DNA of 64,000 nucleotides from positions 21,083 through 85,082 of the forward strand of contig NZ_JANIDW010000005.1 in NCBI RefSeq assembly GCF_026385475.1, in the 5' to 3' direction. This DNA comes from Bombella saccharophila (GTDB lineage: Bacteria; Pseudomonadota; Alphaproteobacteria; Acetobacterales; Acetobacteraceae). The notes beneath the pieces are model-generated. The model saw only the letters and a program-made list of their open reading frames with translations, did not search any database and was not told the origin of the DNA. Numbering within the stretch: position 1 is the stretch's first letter; each line of letters opens with the position of its first letter. Made by a program: the position numbers and the translations under genes. Below, one piece after another: positions 36,121-45,766 of the stretch.

Positions 36121-37914
36121 ATGACAGACCACGTTACACCACCTAAAAAGCCAGATGTTCTCATCATCGGGGCTGGCTGGGCTGGCAGCATCATGGCAAA
36201 AGAGCTAACCGAGGCTGGCCTGCATGTTACCATGCTAGAGCGCGGGCATGACCATAGCACGGCCGTAGAGGGCGCGTATCCTGAATCGATTGATGAATTA
36301 CGCGGGGCGATACGCAAGCGTCTCTTCCAAAAACTCGCGCGCACTTCTCTGACCATTCGCAACCATCCCACCCAAACAGCCCTTCCCTACCGCCAACTTG
36401 CCGCCTTTCTTCCCGGCGAGGGCGTAGGCGGGGCCGGGCTGCATTGGTCAGGCTGTCACTTCCGCACCACAGAGGATGAACTGCGCCTCCATAGCGTAAC
36501 ACAAGAGCGATATGGGCGTAACTTCATCCCAGATGGCATGTTCTTACAAGATTATGGGGTGAGCTATCAGGAGCTAGAACCCTTCTTCGATAAAGCCGAG
36601 AAAGTTTTCGGTACAGCAGGAGAGGCCTCCTCCGTACGAGGGCAAGCTACAGGCGGCGGAAATATTTTTGCGCCTGATCGTTCCGACCATTTCCCACTAC
36701 CTCCACTGGCTGATACTTTCTCAGCCAGCCTGTTCCGCAAAGCCGCAACCGAGGTTGGGTTTCACCCTTACAGCATGCCTGCTGCTAATGCCTCCCAGCC
36801 TTACACCAACCCATATGGCTGCCAGATGGGGCCGTGCAATTTTTGCGGTTATTGCAGCGGTTATGATTGTTATCTCTATTCCAAAGCGTCCCCGAATGTG
36901 AACATCCTCCCCGCCCTGCGGCAGGATAAACGCTTCACCCTCATCACACAGGCGCAAGTGTTGGAAATCCTCTTAGATGATGACCGCAAGACCGCCACAG
37001 GCGTACGGTATATTGACCTCACAACACAATCCGAACAGACGATGCAGGCTGACCTCGTCATACTGAGTGCCTTCCAGCTCCATAATGTTCATCTCATGCT
37101 CACCTCAGGCATTGGCCAACCTTATGACCCAGTAACGCAAACGGGGGTGATTGGCCGTAACTTCACCTATCAAACCATTACCTCTTCCCGCGTTTGGCTG
37201 CCTAAAACGCACTTTACCAACCAATTTGTTGGCGCTGGCGGCGGGGGTGTTGCCATTGATGACATCAACCATCCCGGCCTAGACCGTGGGAAAGCGGGCT
37301 TTATTGGTGGCTCACCCATTTGGGTAAACCAAGCAGGGACAAAACCCATCAATGCCGCCCTTAGCAGTGGTGGCAAGGGCGCACCCCGCTGGGGACACGC
37401 TTATAAAACAGCCATGATTGACCAATATCGCCACTCTCTCAGTATTGATGCCCATGGCAGCAATATGGCTTATCGCGATGTGTATTTGGACCTCGACCCC
37501 ACATGGCGCAACGCTTATGGCCAACCCATGTTACGCATGACCTTCACATGGAAGGAGAACGACATCCGCATGAATCAATATGCCGTCCAGCATATTGGTC
37601 AGATCGCCAAAGCCATGGGGGCCACTAAGATTGCCCTCAATAGCCTCCAACATGGCCAGAACTTTGATAGCCGCCTCTACCAAACCACGCACCTTAATGG
37701 TGGGGTTATCATGGGGGAAAACCCCAAAACCAGTGCGGTGAACCGTTATCTACAAAGTTGGGATGTCTCTAATCTCTTTGTCATTGGCTCTAGCGCATTT
37801 CCCCAAGGGTTAGGCTATAACCCCACCGGGCTGGTGGCCGCGCTGGCTTATTGGTCGGCTTACCATATCCGCCATACTTACCTCCGTAACCCCGGCCCTA
37901 TGGTAACCGCATGA
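36121..37914 (+). CDS. GMC-family flavoprotein dehydrogenase (large subunit)
   Basis: 597 residues. N-terminal FAD-binding 'VLIIGAGWAGSIMAKELTEAGLHVTMLERG' (GxGxxG). GMC features 'GEGVGGAGLHWSG', and near the C-terminus 'FVIGSSAFPQGLGYNPTGLVAALA' with His and Asn typical of the active site. A Cys-rich segment near residues 234-255 ('CQMGPCNFCGYCSGYDC') is a likely iron-sulfur cluster site, as reported for related FAD glucose dehydrogenases. No signal, so it would travel folded with its Tat partner subunit. Overlaps the cytochrome gene by four bases. Substrate unassigned. Confidence 0.9.
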   Translation: MTDHVTPPKKPDVLIIGAGWAGSIMAKELTEAGLHVTMLERGHDHSTAVEGAYPESIDELRGAIRKRLFQKLARTSLTIRNHPTQTALPYRQLAAFLPGEGVGGAGLHWSGCHFRTTEDELRLHSVTQERYGRNFIPDGMFLQDYGVSYQELEPFFDKAEKVFGTAGEASSVRGQATGGGNIFAPDRSDHFPLPPLADTFSASLFRKAATEVGFHPYSMPAANASQPYTNPYGCQMGPCNFCGYCSGYDCYLYSKASPNVNILPALRQDKRFTLITQAQVLEILLDDDRKTATGVRYIDLTTQSEQTMQADLVILSAFQLHNVHLMLTSGIGQPYDPVTQTGVIGRNFTYQTITSSRVWLPKTHFTNQFVGAGGGGVAIDDINHPGLDRGKAGFIGGSPIWVNQAGTKPINAALSSGGKGAPRWGHAYKTAMIDQYRHSLSIDAHGSNMAYRDVYLDLDPTWRNAYGQPMLRMTFTWKENDIRMNQYAVQHIGQIAKAMGATKIALNSLQHGQNFDSRLYQTTHLNGGVIMGENPKTSAVNRYLQSWDVSNLFVIGSSAFPQGLGYNPTGLVAALAYWSAYHIRHTYLRNPGPMVTA

Positions 37915-39254
37915 CCCATATCTTCCGCGCTTCCTTTTATGCGGCACTTTATGCAGCATTAGGGCTGCTTGCCATTTTTTCCTCCCCCCTCACCATAGCT
38001 CGAGCAGACACCCCCATACCGCCTGCTTTGCTAGAGGAAGGCCATTATCAAGCTATCCTCGGCGATTGCGCTGCCTGCCATACAGCACCGGGCCGCCCTG
38101 ATTATAGCGGGGGCTTACCCTTTGAGCTGCCCATCGGCACGATTTATTCAACCAATATTTCGCCAGATCCTGTTCATGGCATTGGCCGCTATAGCGAGGC
38201 AGAGTTTGCCCGCGCTGTCCGGCTTGGGGTGCGTAAAGATGGCTCCACACTTTATCCCGCTATGCCGTACCCCTCCTATGCGCGGCTGAGTGATGCGGAT
38301 ATCCACGCGCTTTATGTTTATTTTCAACATGGTGTGGCCCCTCAAGCGATAGCGCCACCAGAGAATAAAATTAAGTGGCCGCTCTCTATGCGTTGGCCAC
38401 TACGCGTTTGGCGGTGGCTCTTTGCCCCTAGCATTCGCTATGCCCAGCAACGCACCAATAGCCAATTCACCGACCCAACCTTGGCACGAGGGGCCTATCT
38501 TGTCGAAGGGCCGGGCCATTGCGGGGCCTGCCATACACCACGCGGCATCGCACTGAATGAAAAGGCCCAAACAGCCCAAGATGGCCCGCTCTTTCTCTCC
38601 GGCGGTGGGGTTGTAGAACAATGGGTTGTCCCCTCCCTGCGGCAAGAAAATCGCACCGGCCTAGGCCGTTGGAGTGAACAAGATATTGTGGACTTCCTCC
38701 GCACTGGCCGCGCTCGCCCCGGTGCCAGCTTCGGGGGCATGACGCCTGTTGTCATCCACAGCACCTACGCATTTACAGATAACGACCTCCACGCGATTGC
38801 GCGCTATTTACGCACACTAAGCCCCGCCCGCCCAGAAGCCCCTTGGGTTTATGACCCAAGCACGGCAGACGCCCTACGCCGGGGTGATGTCACCCAACCT
38901 GGCGCACAAACTTATCTGGACCGCTGCGCAGCTTGCCATCGCAGCGATGGGGCTGGTTATGGCACGGTCTTTCCCCCTCTAGCAGGGAACCCTGTCGTGA
39001 TGACGGATAATCCCACCTCGCTCATCCATATCATCCTCGCGGGCGAGACAATGCACCCCCTCCCTACCGCGCCCTCTGCCTTTACAATGCCCGCTTTTGG
39101 CGATGCGCTCTCTGACAAAGAGGTCGCAGAGCTTGTAAGCTTCATCCGCCATAGTTGGGGCAATCACAGCAGCAGCGTTAGTGAGGATAAAGTCCGGCGG
39201 CTTCGCCAGCAGATTGCTCACCCCACCGTACCCCCCATCTTACCGAAAAACTAA
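37911..39254 (+). CDS. Triheme cytochrome c subunit of membrane dehydrogenase
   Basis: 447 residues with signal peptide and three CXXCH heme sites at about residues 53 (CAACH), 204 (CGACH) and 341 (CAACH), the classic three-heme layout of gluconate, sorbitol and alcohol dehydrogenases of acetic acid bacteria. It anchors the complex on the periplasmic face and passes electrons to ubiquinone. Starts overlapping the flavoprotein stop (ATGA); a 241-base gap separates it from the RND operon. Confidence 0.93.
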   Translation: MTHIFRASFYAALYAALGLLAIFSSPLTIARADTPIPPALLEEGHYQAILGDCAACHTAPGRPDYSGGLPFELPIGTIYSTNISPDPVHGIGRYSEAEFARAVRLGVRKDGSTLYPAMPYPSYARLSDADIHALYVYFQHGVAPQAIAPPENKIKWPLSMRWPLRVWRWLFAPSIRYAQQRTNSQFTDPTLARGAYLVEGPGHCGACHTPRGIALNEKAQTAQDGPLFLSGGGVVEQWVVPSLRQENRTGLGRWSEQDIVDFLRTGRARPGASFGGMTPVVIHSTYAFTDNDLHAIARYLRTLSPARPEAPWVYDPSTADALRRGDVTQPGAQTYLDRCAACHRSDGAGYGTVFPPLAGNPVVMTDNPTSLIHIILAGETMHPLPTAPSAFTMPAFGDALSDKEVAELVSFIRHSWGNHSSSVSEDKVRRLRQQIAHPTVPPILPKN

Positions 39255-39495
39255 GATGAAACCGTCCTGCTATAAGTGACATTATTGTAATATAAAGTAA
39301 CGCAAAGAGAGTGCTTCTTTTAAAGAGCATAAAATCAGGAAAAGCCGTCTCCTCTGGTTTTGGCTTGGATACGCTTTGTCTTACAGCGATGTCATAAAGC
39401 TGACTAAAACCGTATTTAATACGCTAACCCCTCTTTTTTGCTTAAATTACGCCTATAATTTTCTGCCTCTGCAATAACAGGAAACCACCTGCATC

Positions 39496-42400
39496 ATGAA
39501 TGCCATTGTCATCACCGCGCTCAAGCGGCCTCTGACCTTTGTGGTCTTGTCGATCTTGATTGTGATGTTTGGGGTAATGTCTGTTTTTAAAACACCAACA
39601 GACGTCTTCCCTAATATCAAAATCCCGGTCGTCTCAGCGGTATGGACCTATGGTGGGATGCTGCCAGAAGAGTTTGCTGGCCGCATCATCTATAATTACG
39701 AACTCATGGTGACCTCTACCGTAGAGGGCATCGAGCATATGGAGTCCAACTCCTATTACGGGCGCGGGATTGTCACCATCTTCTTCCAACCCGGGACGGA
39801 GATTGGCGAAGCAGAGGCAGAAGTAACCGCAATCTCTCAAACAGTCATCAAGCAGCTGCCGGTGAATATCCCAGCCCCGATGATTATGCGGCTGGATGCC
39901 TCCTCTGTCCCCGTGATTTCGCTGCAAATTACCTCCGACAAGCAAACACCATCCGACCTTTATAAATTAGCGATGATTCGCGTCCGGCCCCTTCTCGTCA
40001 CGGTAGAGGGCGCGGTGGTACCGCACCCTTATGGCGGGATGGATAGTTTTGTGATGGTCACGCTGAATCAAGACCAGCTCCGCGCTCATCACCTCTCAGC
40101 GATGGATGTGCAAAATGCCATGCATAATCAAAACATCGTCCTCCCCGCTGGTGACCAAAAGATTGATGCTGTGGATTGGATGGTCCAAACCAACGCCACC
40201 CCTAAGAGCATGAAGGCTATCGGCAATATCCCCGTCAAACGCGTAGGCAATGCCGTCATTTACGTGCATGATGTAGCCGATGTGTATCGCGGCGGGCATC
40301 CACAAACCAACCTTGTGCTGGTCAAAGGCCGACAAGGCGTTGAGGTTGTCGTCATGAAAAGTGGTGAGGCTTCCACGCTAGATGTCGTGGATGGTGTGAA
40401 AAAAGCCCTCCCCCGCCTACGGGCCGTCTTACCAGATGATGTCAATGTCAGCATCCTCACAGACGCCTCCATCTTCGTGAAAGACGCGATTAAAGATGTG
40501 GTGCGGGAGATGGTCACAGCGGCCTTCCTGACCGGGATTGTGGTGCTGCTCTTCCTTGGCTCGTGGCGGTCCACCGTCATTATTGCCACCTCTATCCCGC
40601 TGGCCATTCTCTGCTCTGTCATCGGGCTAAGCTGGGCTGGTGAATCCATCAATGTCATGACCCTTGGCGGGCTGGCTCTCGCTGTTGGTATCCTCGTTGA
40701 TGATGCCACCGTGATGATTGAAAATATCGATACCCATCTTGAGATGGGTAAAGAGCTTGAGCCTGCTATTATTGATGCAGCGAATCAAATTGTCACAGCG
40801 ACCTTTGTTTCCACCACCTGCATCTGCATTGTGTGGCTCCCTCTCTTTGAGCTTGGAGGGGTAGCGGGGTATCTCTTCCGCCCCATGGCAGAAGCGATCA
40901 TCTTTGCGATGATTGCCTCTTTTATCCTCTCCCGGACACTCGTCCCCACCATGGCGAAATATCTGCTCGCTAATCATAACCATGGCCATGATATTCCAGA
41001 TAGAGAGCAGCATATTGCCGATAGCAACGCCGCTGCTATAGCCGCAGGCCACCCTGCCCAGCGTGGAGATGGGACAGATAGCCATAACCGTTCCGCCCCC
41101 CTACCAGCACGCAGCGGCTTTATGGGAGCTTGTATCCGCTTCCAACAAAGCTTTGAGGAAAAGTTCAATCTCTTTCGCGATAGCTATTACGCTCTCCTCG
41201 TCCGCTGTGTGGAGCAACGTAAGCTCTTTGTCGGGGTGTTCTTAGGGCTTTCTGTCCTCTCTTTGGGGCTTTACCTCACTGCGGGACGGGACTTCTTCCC
41301 GGAGACAAAATCCAACGCTCTACAAATGCATATGCGTGCCCCACTAGGCACACGTATTGAGGTTGCAGGGCGTATCGCTGCCCTCGTCTCTGACCGTATC
41401 GAGCGTGACCTCCCCGGCCAAGTGGAAGAAATTGTCAGTAATTGCGGCCTGCCAGAAGGGGCGCATAATCAGGCCTTTATCCCAACACCTACCATCGGCA
41501 CGCAAGATTGCGACCTGACCATCGCCCTCAAAAATGAGGCCTCCCCGGTATGGGATTATCGTGCCCTACTGCGTAAAGACCTCTCCGCGCAATTCCCCGG
41601 TACGGTCTTTACCTTTCAACCAGCGGACCTGACAGCCAAAATCCTCAATTTTGGCTCCCCCGCGCCGATTGATATTCAAATTAACGGGCCAGATATTGCC
41701 GATAATTACGACTATGCGCGTAAAATCATCGCCCGTTTACGTCATATTCCCGGCACGGCGGATGTGGTCATCCAGCAAACGATGAAAACACCCACCTTGA
41801 TGATTCGTGGTAACCGGACCTTCAGTATGGCCACCGGCCTCACCGAGGCCGACCTCGCCAATAACCAGCTTATGACACTCTCCGGCTCCAGCACGGTGGA
41901 CCCGCAATTCTGGCTCGATCCCAGTAATGATGTCACCTTCCCGCTCAATACCTACGTCTCTCAAGACCAGCTCACCCATTTGAGCGACCTGCTGACCATC
42001 CCCGTCGATAAAGGCGATGGCAACCCAACCGGGACGGGGGACCAGTTGCTCGGCAGCATCAGCACTGTTGTGCCAACAGGCACACCGGGCGAGGTCTCAC
42101 ATTTTAACTCCATGCCCGAAGTTGATATTTACGTCTCGACCGAAGGGCGCGACCTTGGGGCTGTGCTGGCAGATGTTAAGCAGGTCATCGCCGATACCAA
42201 GCCCCTCCTGCCCAAAACAGCTGCAACAGACATCCACGGGGCAGCGGTGACGATGTATAGTGCTTATAGCCAACTCGTCCTCGGGCTGATGGTCTCCATC
42301 GTGCTGATTTATCTGCTCATTGTCGTGAACTTCCAATCTTGGACGGACCCTTTCATCATCATCACCGCCCTACCCGGCGCGTTAGCGGGGATTGCATGGG

Positions 42401-42765
42401 CCTTGTTCCTCACCGGGACACGCCTCTCCGTCCCGGCTCTGACGGGGGCCATTATGTGCATGGGGACAGCAACGGCGAACTCCATCCTCGTTGTATCCTT
42501 CGCAAGAGAGCGGATTGAGCTCCACGGCGATGCCCTACGCGCTGCAACAGAGGCCGGGCGAGAGCGTATCCGCCCCGTGCTGATGACAGCCCTTGCTATG
42601 ATTGTGGGGATGATCCCCATGGCGACCTCCAACTCCACCAATGCTCCCTTAGGCCGGGCCGTTATTGGTGGGTTGATTGTCGCCACACTCTCCACGCTCC
42701 TGTTTGTCCCCTGTGTTTACGCCATCATCCATAACCGTACTGCCTCTCATAAGGAGACCATCTAA
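39496..42765 (+). CDS. RND-family efflux permease
   Basis: 1089 residues, 12 membrane helices in two halves. The N-terminal 'KRPLTFVVLSILIVMFG' and the paired acidic residues of helix 4 (D402, D403 in 'GILVDDATVMIEN') are typical of AcrB-like pumps. The helix 10 lysine of AcrB (K940) is replaced by Ala994 ('GTATANSILVV'), so the proton relay differs. A His-rich loop ('NHNHGHD', 'REQHIAD') lies near residues 492-520. Gene order permease-adaptor-outer membrane factor, each joined by overlapping TAATG, is less usual than adaptor first. Substrate unknown. Confidence 0.93.
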   Translation: MNAIVITALKRPLTFVVLSILIVMFGVMSVFKTPTDVFPNIKIPVVSAVWTYGGMLPEEFAGRIIYNYELMVTSTVEGIEHMESNSYYGRGIVTIFFQPGTEIGEAEAEVTAISQTVIKQLPVNIPAPMIMRLDASSVPVISLQITSDKQTPSDLYKLAMIRVRPLLVTVEGAVVPHPYGGMDSFVMVTLNQDQLRAHHLSAMDVQNAMHNQNIVLPAGDQKIDAVDWMVQTNATPKSMKAIGNIPVKRVGNAVIYVHDVADVYRGGHPQTNLVLVKGRQGVEVVVMKSGEASTLDVVDGVKKALPRLRAVLPDDVNVSILTDASIFVKDAIKDVVREMVTAAFLTGIVVLLFLGSWRSTVIIATSIPLAILCSVIGLSWAGESINVMTLGGLALAVGILVDDATVMIENIDTHLEMGKELEPAIIDAANQIVTATFVSTTCICIVWLPLFELGGVAGYLFRPMAEAIIFAMIASFILSRTLVPTMAKYLLANHNHGHDIPDREQHIADSNAAAIAAGHPAQRGDGTDSHNRSAPLPARSGFMGACIRFQQSFEEKFNLFRDSYYALLVRCVEQRKLFVGVFLGLSVLSLGLYLTAGRDFFPETKSNALQMHMRAPLGTRIEVAGRIAALVSDRIERDLPGQVEEIVSNCGLPEGAHNQAFIPTPTIGTQDCDLTIALKNEASPVWDYRALLRKDLSAQFPGTVFTFQPADLTAKILNFGSPAPIDIQINGPDIADNYDYARKIIARLRHIPGTADVVIQQTMKTPTLMIRGNRTFSMATGLTEADLANNQLMTLSGSSTVDPQFWLDPSNDVTFPLNTYVSQDQLTHLSDLLTIPVDKGDGNPTGTGDQLLGSISTVVPTGTPGEVSHFNSMPEVDIYVSTEGRDLGAVLADVKQVIADTKPLLPKTAATDIHGAAVTMYSAYSQLVLGLMVSIVLIYLLIVVNFQSWTDPFIIITALPGALAGIAWALFLTGTRLSVPALTGAIMCMGTATANSILVVSFARERIELHGDALRAATEAGRERIRPVLMTALAMIVGMIPMATSNSTNAPLGRAVIGGLIVATLSTLLFVPCVYAIIHNRTASHKETI

Positions 42766-43964
42766 TGGCCAGCATGTCTCGCAACCGTAAATTACTGCTC
42801 GGCCTGATTGCCTTAGTGCTGGGCCTTTACATTGCCTCATTATTGATAGGCCGCATCGCCCATATGGCCCATCTCCATAACGTAGCGGAGGAAAGTGCCG
42901 TCCCCAATGTCGCGGTCATTCTGCCTCATAAGGCTGATAGCAAGGTAAGCCTCACCCTCCCCGGCACGATTGACGCATGGTACCAAGCCCCCATTTATGC
43001 TCAGGTCTCTGGCTATGTGAAAATGTGGTACAAAGATTACGGGGCTGTCGTTCATCAAGGCGATGTCTTAGCCGAGATTAACGCCCCCGCTTTGGATGCT
43101 CAATACGCCCAAGCGCGTGCTGACCTCGACGCCCAACAAGCCCGCTATAATCTGGCCTCTGTCACGGCTAACCGTTGGCGGGCCATGGGCAAGTCCCAGG
43201 CTGTATCGGGCCAGTCTGTCTCTGTTGCCACAGCGGATGAAAAAGCCGCCCTCGCTACATTAGAGGCTGCCCAACGTAACCTGGACCATTTCGCCGCATT
43301 GGAGAAGTTTAAACAAATTGTCGCGCCTTTTGATGGCGTGGTAACGGAGCGTTCCATCAATGTGGGGGATTACGTCAATAGCGGTGGGGGGCAGCTTAAT
43401 GCCACCGGTGGCGCGTCTGAGCTGTTCACCGTAGCAGATACGCACCGGCTACGCTTATTCGTCTCCGTACCGGAAATCTTCTCCTACATGCTAACAGACG
43501 GCCTCACAGCGCACATCCATGTCCCACAATATCCGGGCCGGACTTTTGAAGCCAAGTTCCTCACCGCCTCGCTCGGTTATGACCCTAACACACGGACAGC
43601 CGTCTCCGAGTTCACCTTGGAGAATAGCGACCATGCCCTCTGGCCAGGGACCTTCGCCTCAGTCGAGCTGAAAGCCAATAATAACGCGGCTCATTTGCTG
43701 AAAATCCCCACCGGTTCGCTCGTCTTTCAAGAAAAAGGCATGCAAGTTGCCACGGTGGATGCAAAGAGCCATGTGCATTTTAAAAATATCCGCGTTGGTA
43801 AAATGGCTGATAGCTCTACAGAGGTCCAAGCGGGGCTTAATGCTGATGACCGCATCATCAATAACCCACCGGCTGACCTGCTAGAGGGCGACCCCGTCCA
43901 TATCGTCACCCCTGCGCGTGGTTATAACCAAAGCGGCTGGGAAGAATCCGGGGATGATGACTAA
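42765..43964 (+). CDS. RND efflux periplasmic adaptor (membrane fusion protein)
   Basis: 399 residues: an N-terminal membrane anchor, the lipoyl/barrel-sandwich domain ('LPGTIDAWYQAPIYAQVSGYVKMWYKDYGAVVHQGDVLAEI'), a coiled coil ('ALDAQYAQARADLDAQQARYN' and 'KAALATLEAAQRNLDHFAALEKFKQIVAPFDGVVTERSINVGDYV') and a beta-barrel. It links the permease to the outer membrane channel. Start overlaps the permease stop (TAATG), and its own stop overlaps the next start the same way. Confidence 0.92.
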   Translation: MASMSRNRKLLLGLIALVLGLYIASLLIGRIAHMAHLHNVAEESAVPNVAVILPHKADSKVSLTLPGTIDAWYQAPIYAQVSGYVKMWYKDYGAVVHQGDVLAEINAPALDAQYAQARADLDAQQARYNLASVTANRWRAMGKSQAVSGQSVSVATADEKAALATLEAAQRNLDHFAALEKFKQIVAPFDGVVTERSINVGDYVNSGGGQLNATGGASELFTVADTHRLRLFVSVPEIFSYMLTDGLTAHIHVPQYPGRTFEAKFLTASLGYDPNTRTAVSEFTLENSDHALWPGTFASVELKANNNAAHLLKIPTGSLVFQEKGMQVATVDAKSHVHFKNIRVGKMADSSTEVQAGLNADDRIINNPPADLLEGDPVHIVTPARGYNQSGWEESGDDD

Positions 43965-45640
43965 TGCCTAGCATGACAACCACACCCTCCACCCTCGCCA
44001 GCCCTGTACAAAAAACACGCCATTGGCTGGGACGGCTTGCCCGCCATACAGCCCTTGGGAGTGGCCTGCTGGCCCTCACCGCCCTGGGCGCGTGTGACCT
44101 CGCCCCACGCTATGAGCCTCCGCATTTTGTCGTGCCTGATAGCTGGCAAGGCCAAGCCCCTTTTGCTGTCGCCCAGCCAGCTGATGCCACCTTACCTACA
44201 AACTGGTGGACCCTCTTGCATGACCCGCTCCTTGATAAGCTAGAGGACCGCGCCATTGCCGAGAATGGCGACCTCCAAGCTGCGGCGGAACGCTTCCTCC
44301 AAGCACGCTCTTTAGTCGCTAAAGCACGCGCGGGCCTTCTGCCTCATCTCAGCCTTGATGTAGGCGGGTCTGATAATAAACAATCAGCCGATAGGCTCTT
44401 TCGTAACGGGGCTACGCTAACCCAAACGCAAGAGGAATATGCAGGCCTGGCCTCATGGGAGCCAGATATTTGGTCCTCCATCCGTAACCGGGTGAGAATA
44501 AACCGGCAAGCTGCTCAACAATCGGCGGCACAATTTGCGATGGCACGCCTCAGCTTGGAGGCCGAGCTTGCAAGTGATTACATCCAGCTGCGCGGCTATG
44601 ACGCACAGATTGCTATCTATCAGCAATCCATCGCCTATTATCAGCGTGCGCTTAATGTCACACGCACACAACTGAAATATAAAGCCGCCCCCCGGTTAGA
44701 CCTCGCCCGTGCAGAGGCGCAGCTCTACACCACACAAGCCGCGTTATATGACATCCAAGCCGCCCGTGAGGTGACAGAACATGCGCTTGCTGTCCTGACC
44801 AATAGTGCGCCTTCTAGCTTCCATATCGACCCGGTAACGGCGTTGGACTTCCACCAACCTTCAATCCCCACCGGGGTGCCATCAGCCTTGCTGCAACGCC
44901 GGCCTGATATTGCCAGTGCAGAGCGGGAAATGGCCCAAGCAAACCGTGCTATCGGCATTGCGCGCGCCGCCTTTTACCCGCATTTCTCCCTTAATGCGGA
45001 TGCAGGCTTTGAGGCCAATGGCTTCAAGCTGGCCAATCTTGCCAACTCCCTCTGGACATATGGCGCACGGATGAACATCCCCCTCTTTGATGGCGGGATT
45101 CACCGTGCTGAGCTGCAGCGCTCTTGGTCAGCTTATCGGGAAACACGGGACCAATACCGCACGACCGTCCTCTCGGCCTTCCGCGAGGTGGAAGATGGCC
45201 TCTCCCGCACCAATCGCCTTGCGTTGGAGAACCAAGCCCTCCAAAAAGCTGTTAATGCGAATATGGAGACCCAGAATATGACCATGACGCTCTACCAAGG
45301 TGGGGTCGGCACATATCTGGATGCTATCTTCAGCCAAGAAAACACCCTCCGCAGCCGCATTGCGCAAGTGGAAGTTGCTACACGGCTTTACCAAGCAGAT
45401 GTTGCTTTAATCCGCAGCCTTGGCGGGGGCTGGGATGTAAAAGACCTCCCCAATATGGGTGAGACCCTCTCGGTCGGGGCCTTCCAATATGAAGGGCTGC
45501 ACCACCCCAAACAGGTGGGGGATGTCCATGCCTCCGAGCATCCCGAAGCGCATGAGGACCTCACTCATGATGCCCCCGATGCTGTAGGCCGTGGCACCAA
45601 TGCTCATCTCAAACCGTTGCCCATTGGGGCCATGCCGTAA
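43964..45640 (+). CDS. NodT-family outer membrane efflux lipoprotein
   Basis: 558 residues. Lipobox ALGAC follows a basic N-terminal region; the mature protein has 'DLAPRYEPPHFVVPDSW' and 'TNWWTLLHDPLLDKLEDRAIAENGDLQAA', then helical and beta parts of the TolC-type channel ('GVPSALLQRRPDIASAEREMAQANRAIGIARAAFYPHFSL'). About 65 extra C-terminal residues after 'LIRSLGGGWD' include a His-rich stretch ('HHPKQVGDVHASEHPEAHEDLTHD') not needed for the channel fold. Third gene of the pump operon. Confidence 0.92.
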   Translation: MPSMTTTPSTLASPVQKTRHWLGRLARHTALGSGLLALTALGACDLAPRYEPPHFVVPDSWQGQAPFAVAQPADATLPTNWWTLLHDPLLDKLEDRAIAENGDLQAAAERFLQARSLVAKARAGLLPHLSLDVGGSDNKQSADRLFRNGATLTQTQEEYAGLASWEPDIWSSIRNRVRINRQAAQQSAAQFAMARLSLEAELASDYIQLRGYDAQIAIYQQSIAYYQRALNVTRTQLKYKAAPRLDLARAEAQLYTTQAALYDIQAAREVTEHALAVLTNSAPSSFHIDPVTALDFHQPSIPTGVPSALLQRRPDIASAEREMAQANRAIGIARAAFYPHFSLNADAGFEANGFKLANLANSLWTYGARMNIPLFDGGIHRAELQRSWSAYRETRDQYRTTVLSAFREVEDGLSRTNRLALENQALQKAVNANMETQNMTMTLYQGGVGTYLDAIFSQENTLRSRIAQVEVATRLYQADVALIRSLGGGWDVKDLPNMGETLSVGAFQYEGLHHPKQVGDVHASEHPEAHEDLTHDAPDAVGRGTNAHLKPLPIGAMP

Positions 45641-45650
45641 CGCAACACCC

Positions 45651-45699
45651 GCCCCATCGTGATGGTCTCACGTCATGATGGGGCATAGTCTTTTCTTCC
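45651..45699 (+). terminator. Intrinsic terminator after the RND operon
   Basis: GCCCCATCGTGA (45651-45662) pairs with TCATGATGGGGC (45673-45684), one G-T pair, ten-base loop, then a T-rich tail ATAGTCTTTTCTTCC. Strong ending of the pump transcript, just before the catalase gene. Confidence 0.85.
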
Positions 45700-45766
45700 T
45701 ATTACCCCATACATCTGATAAGCCTGAGAGCACGTTCCTCATCTTTTGCGAAGGAGATGCTCTCTT

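Noticed and set aside
39255..39495. Gene or RNA between the cytochrome c and RND permease genes
   Set aside because: No frame, tRNA-like arms or strong hairpin seen; probably only the RND promoter region.
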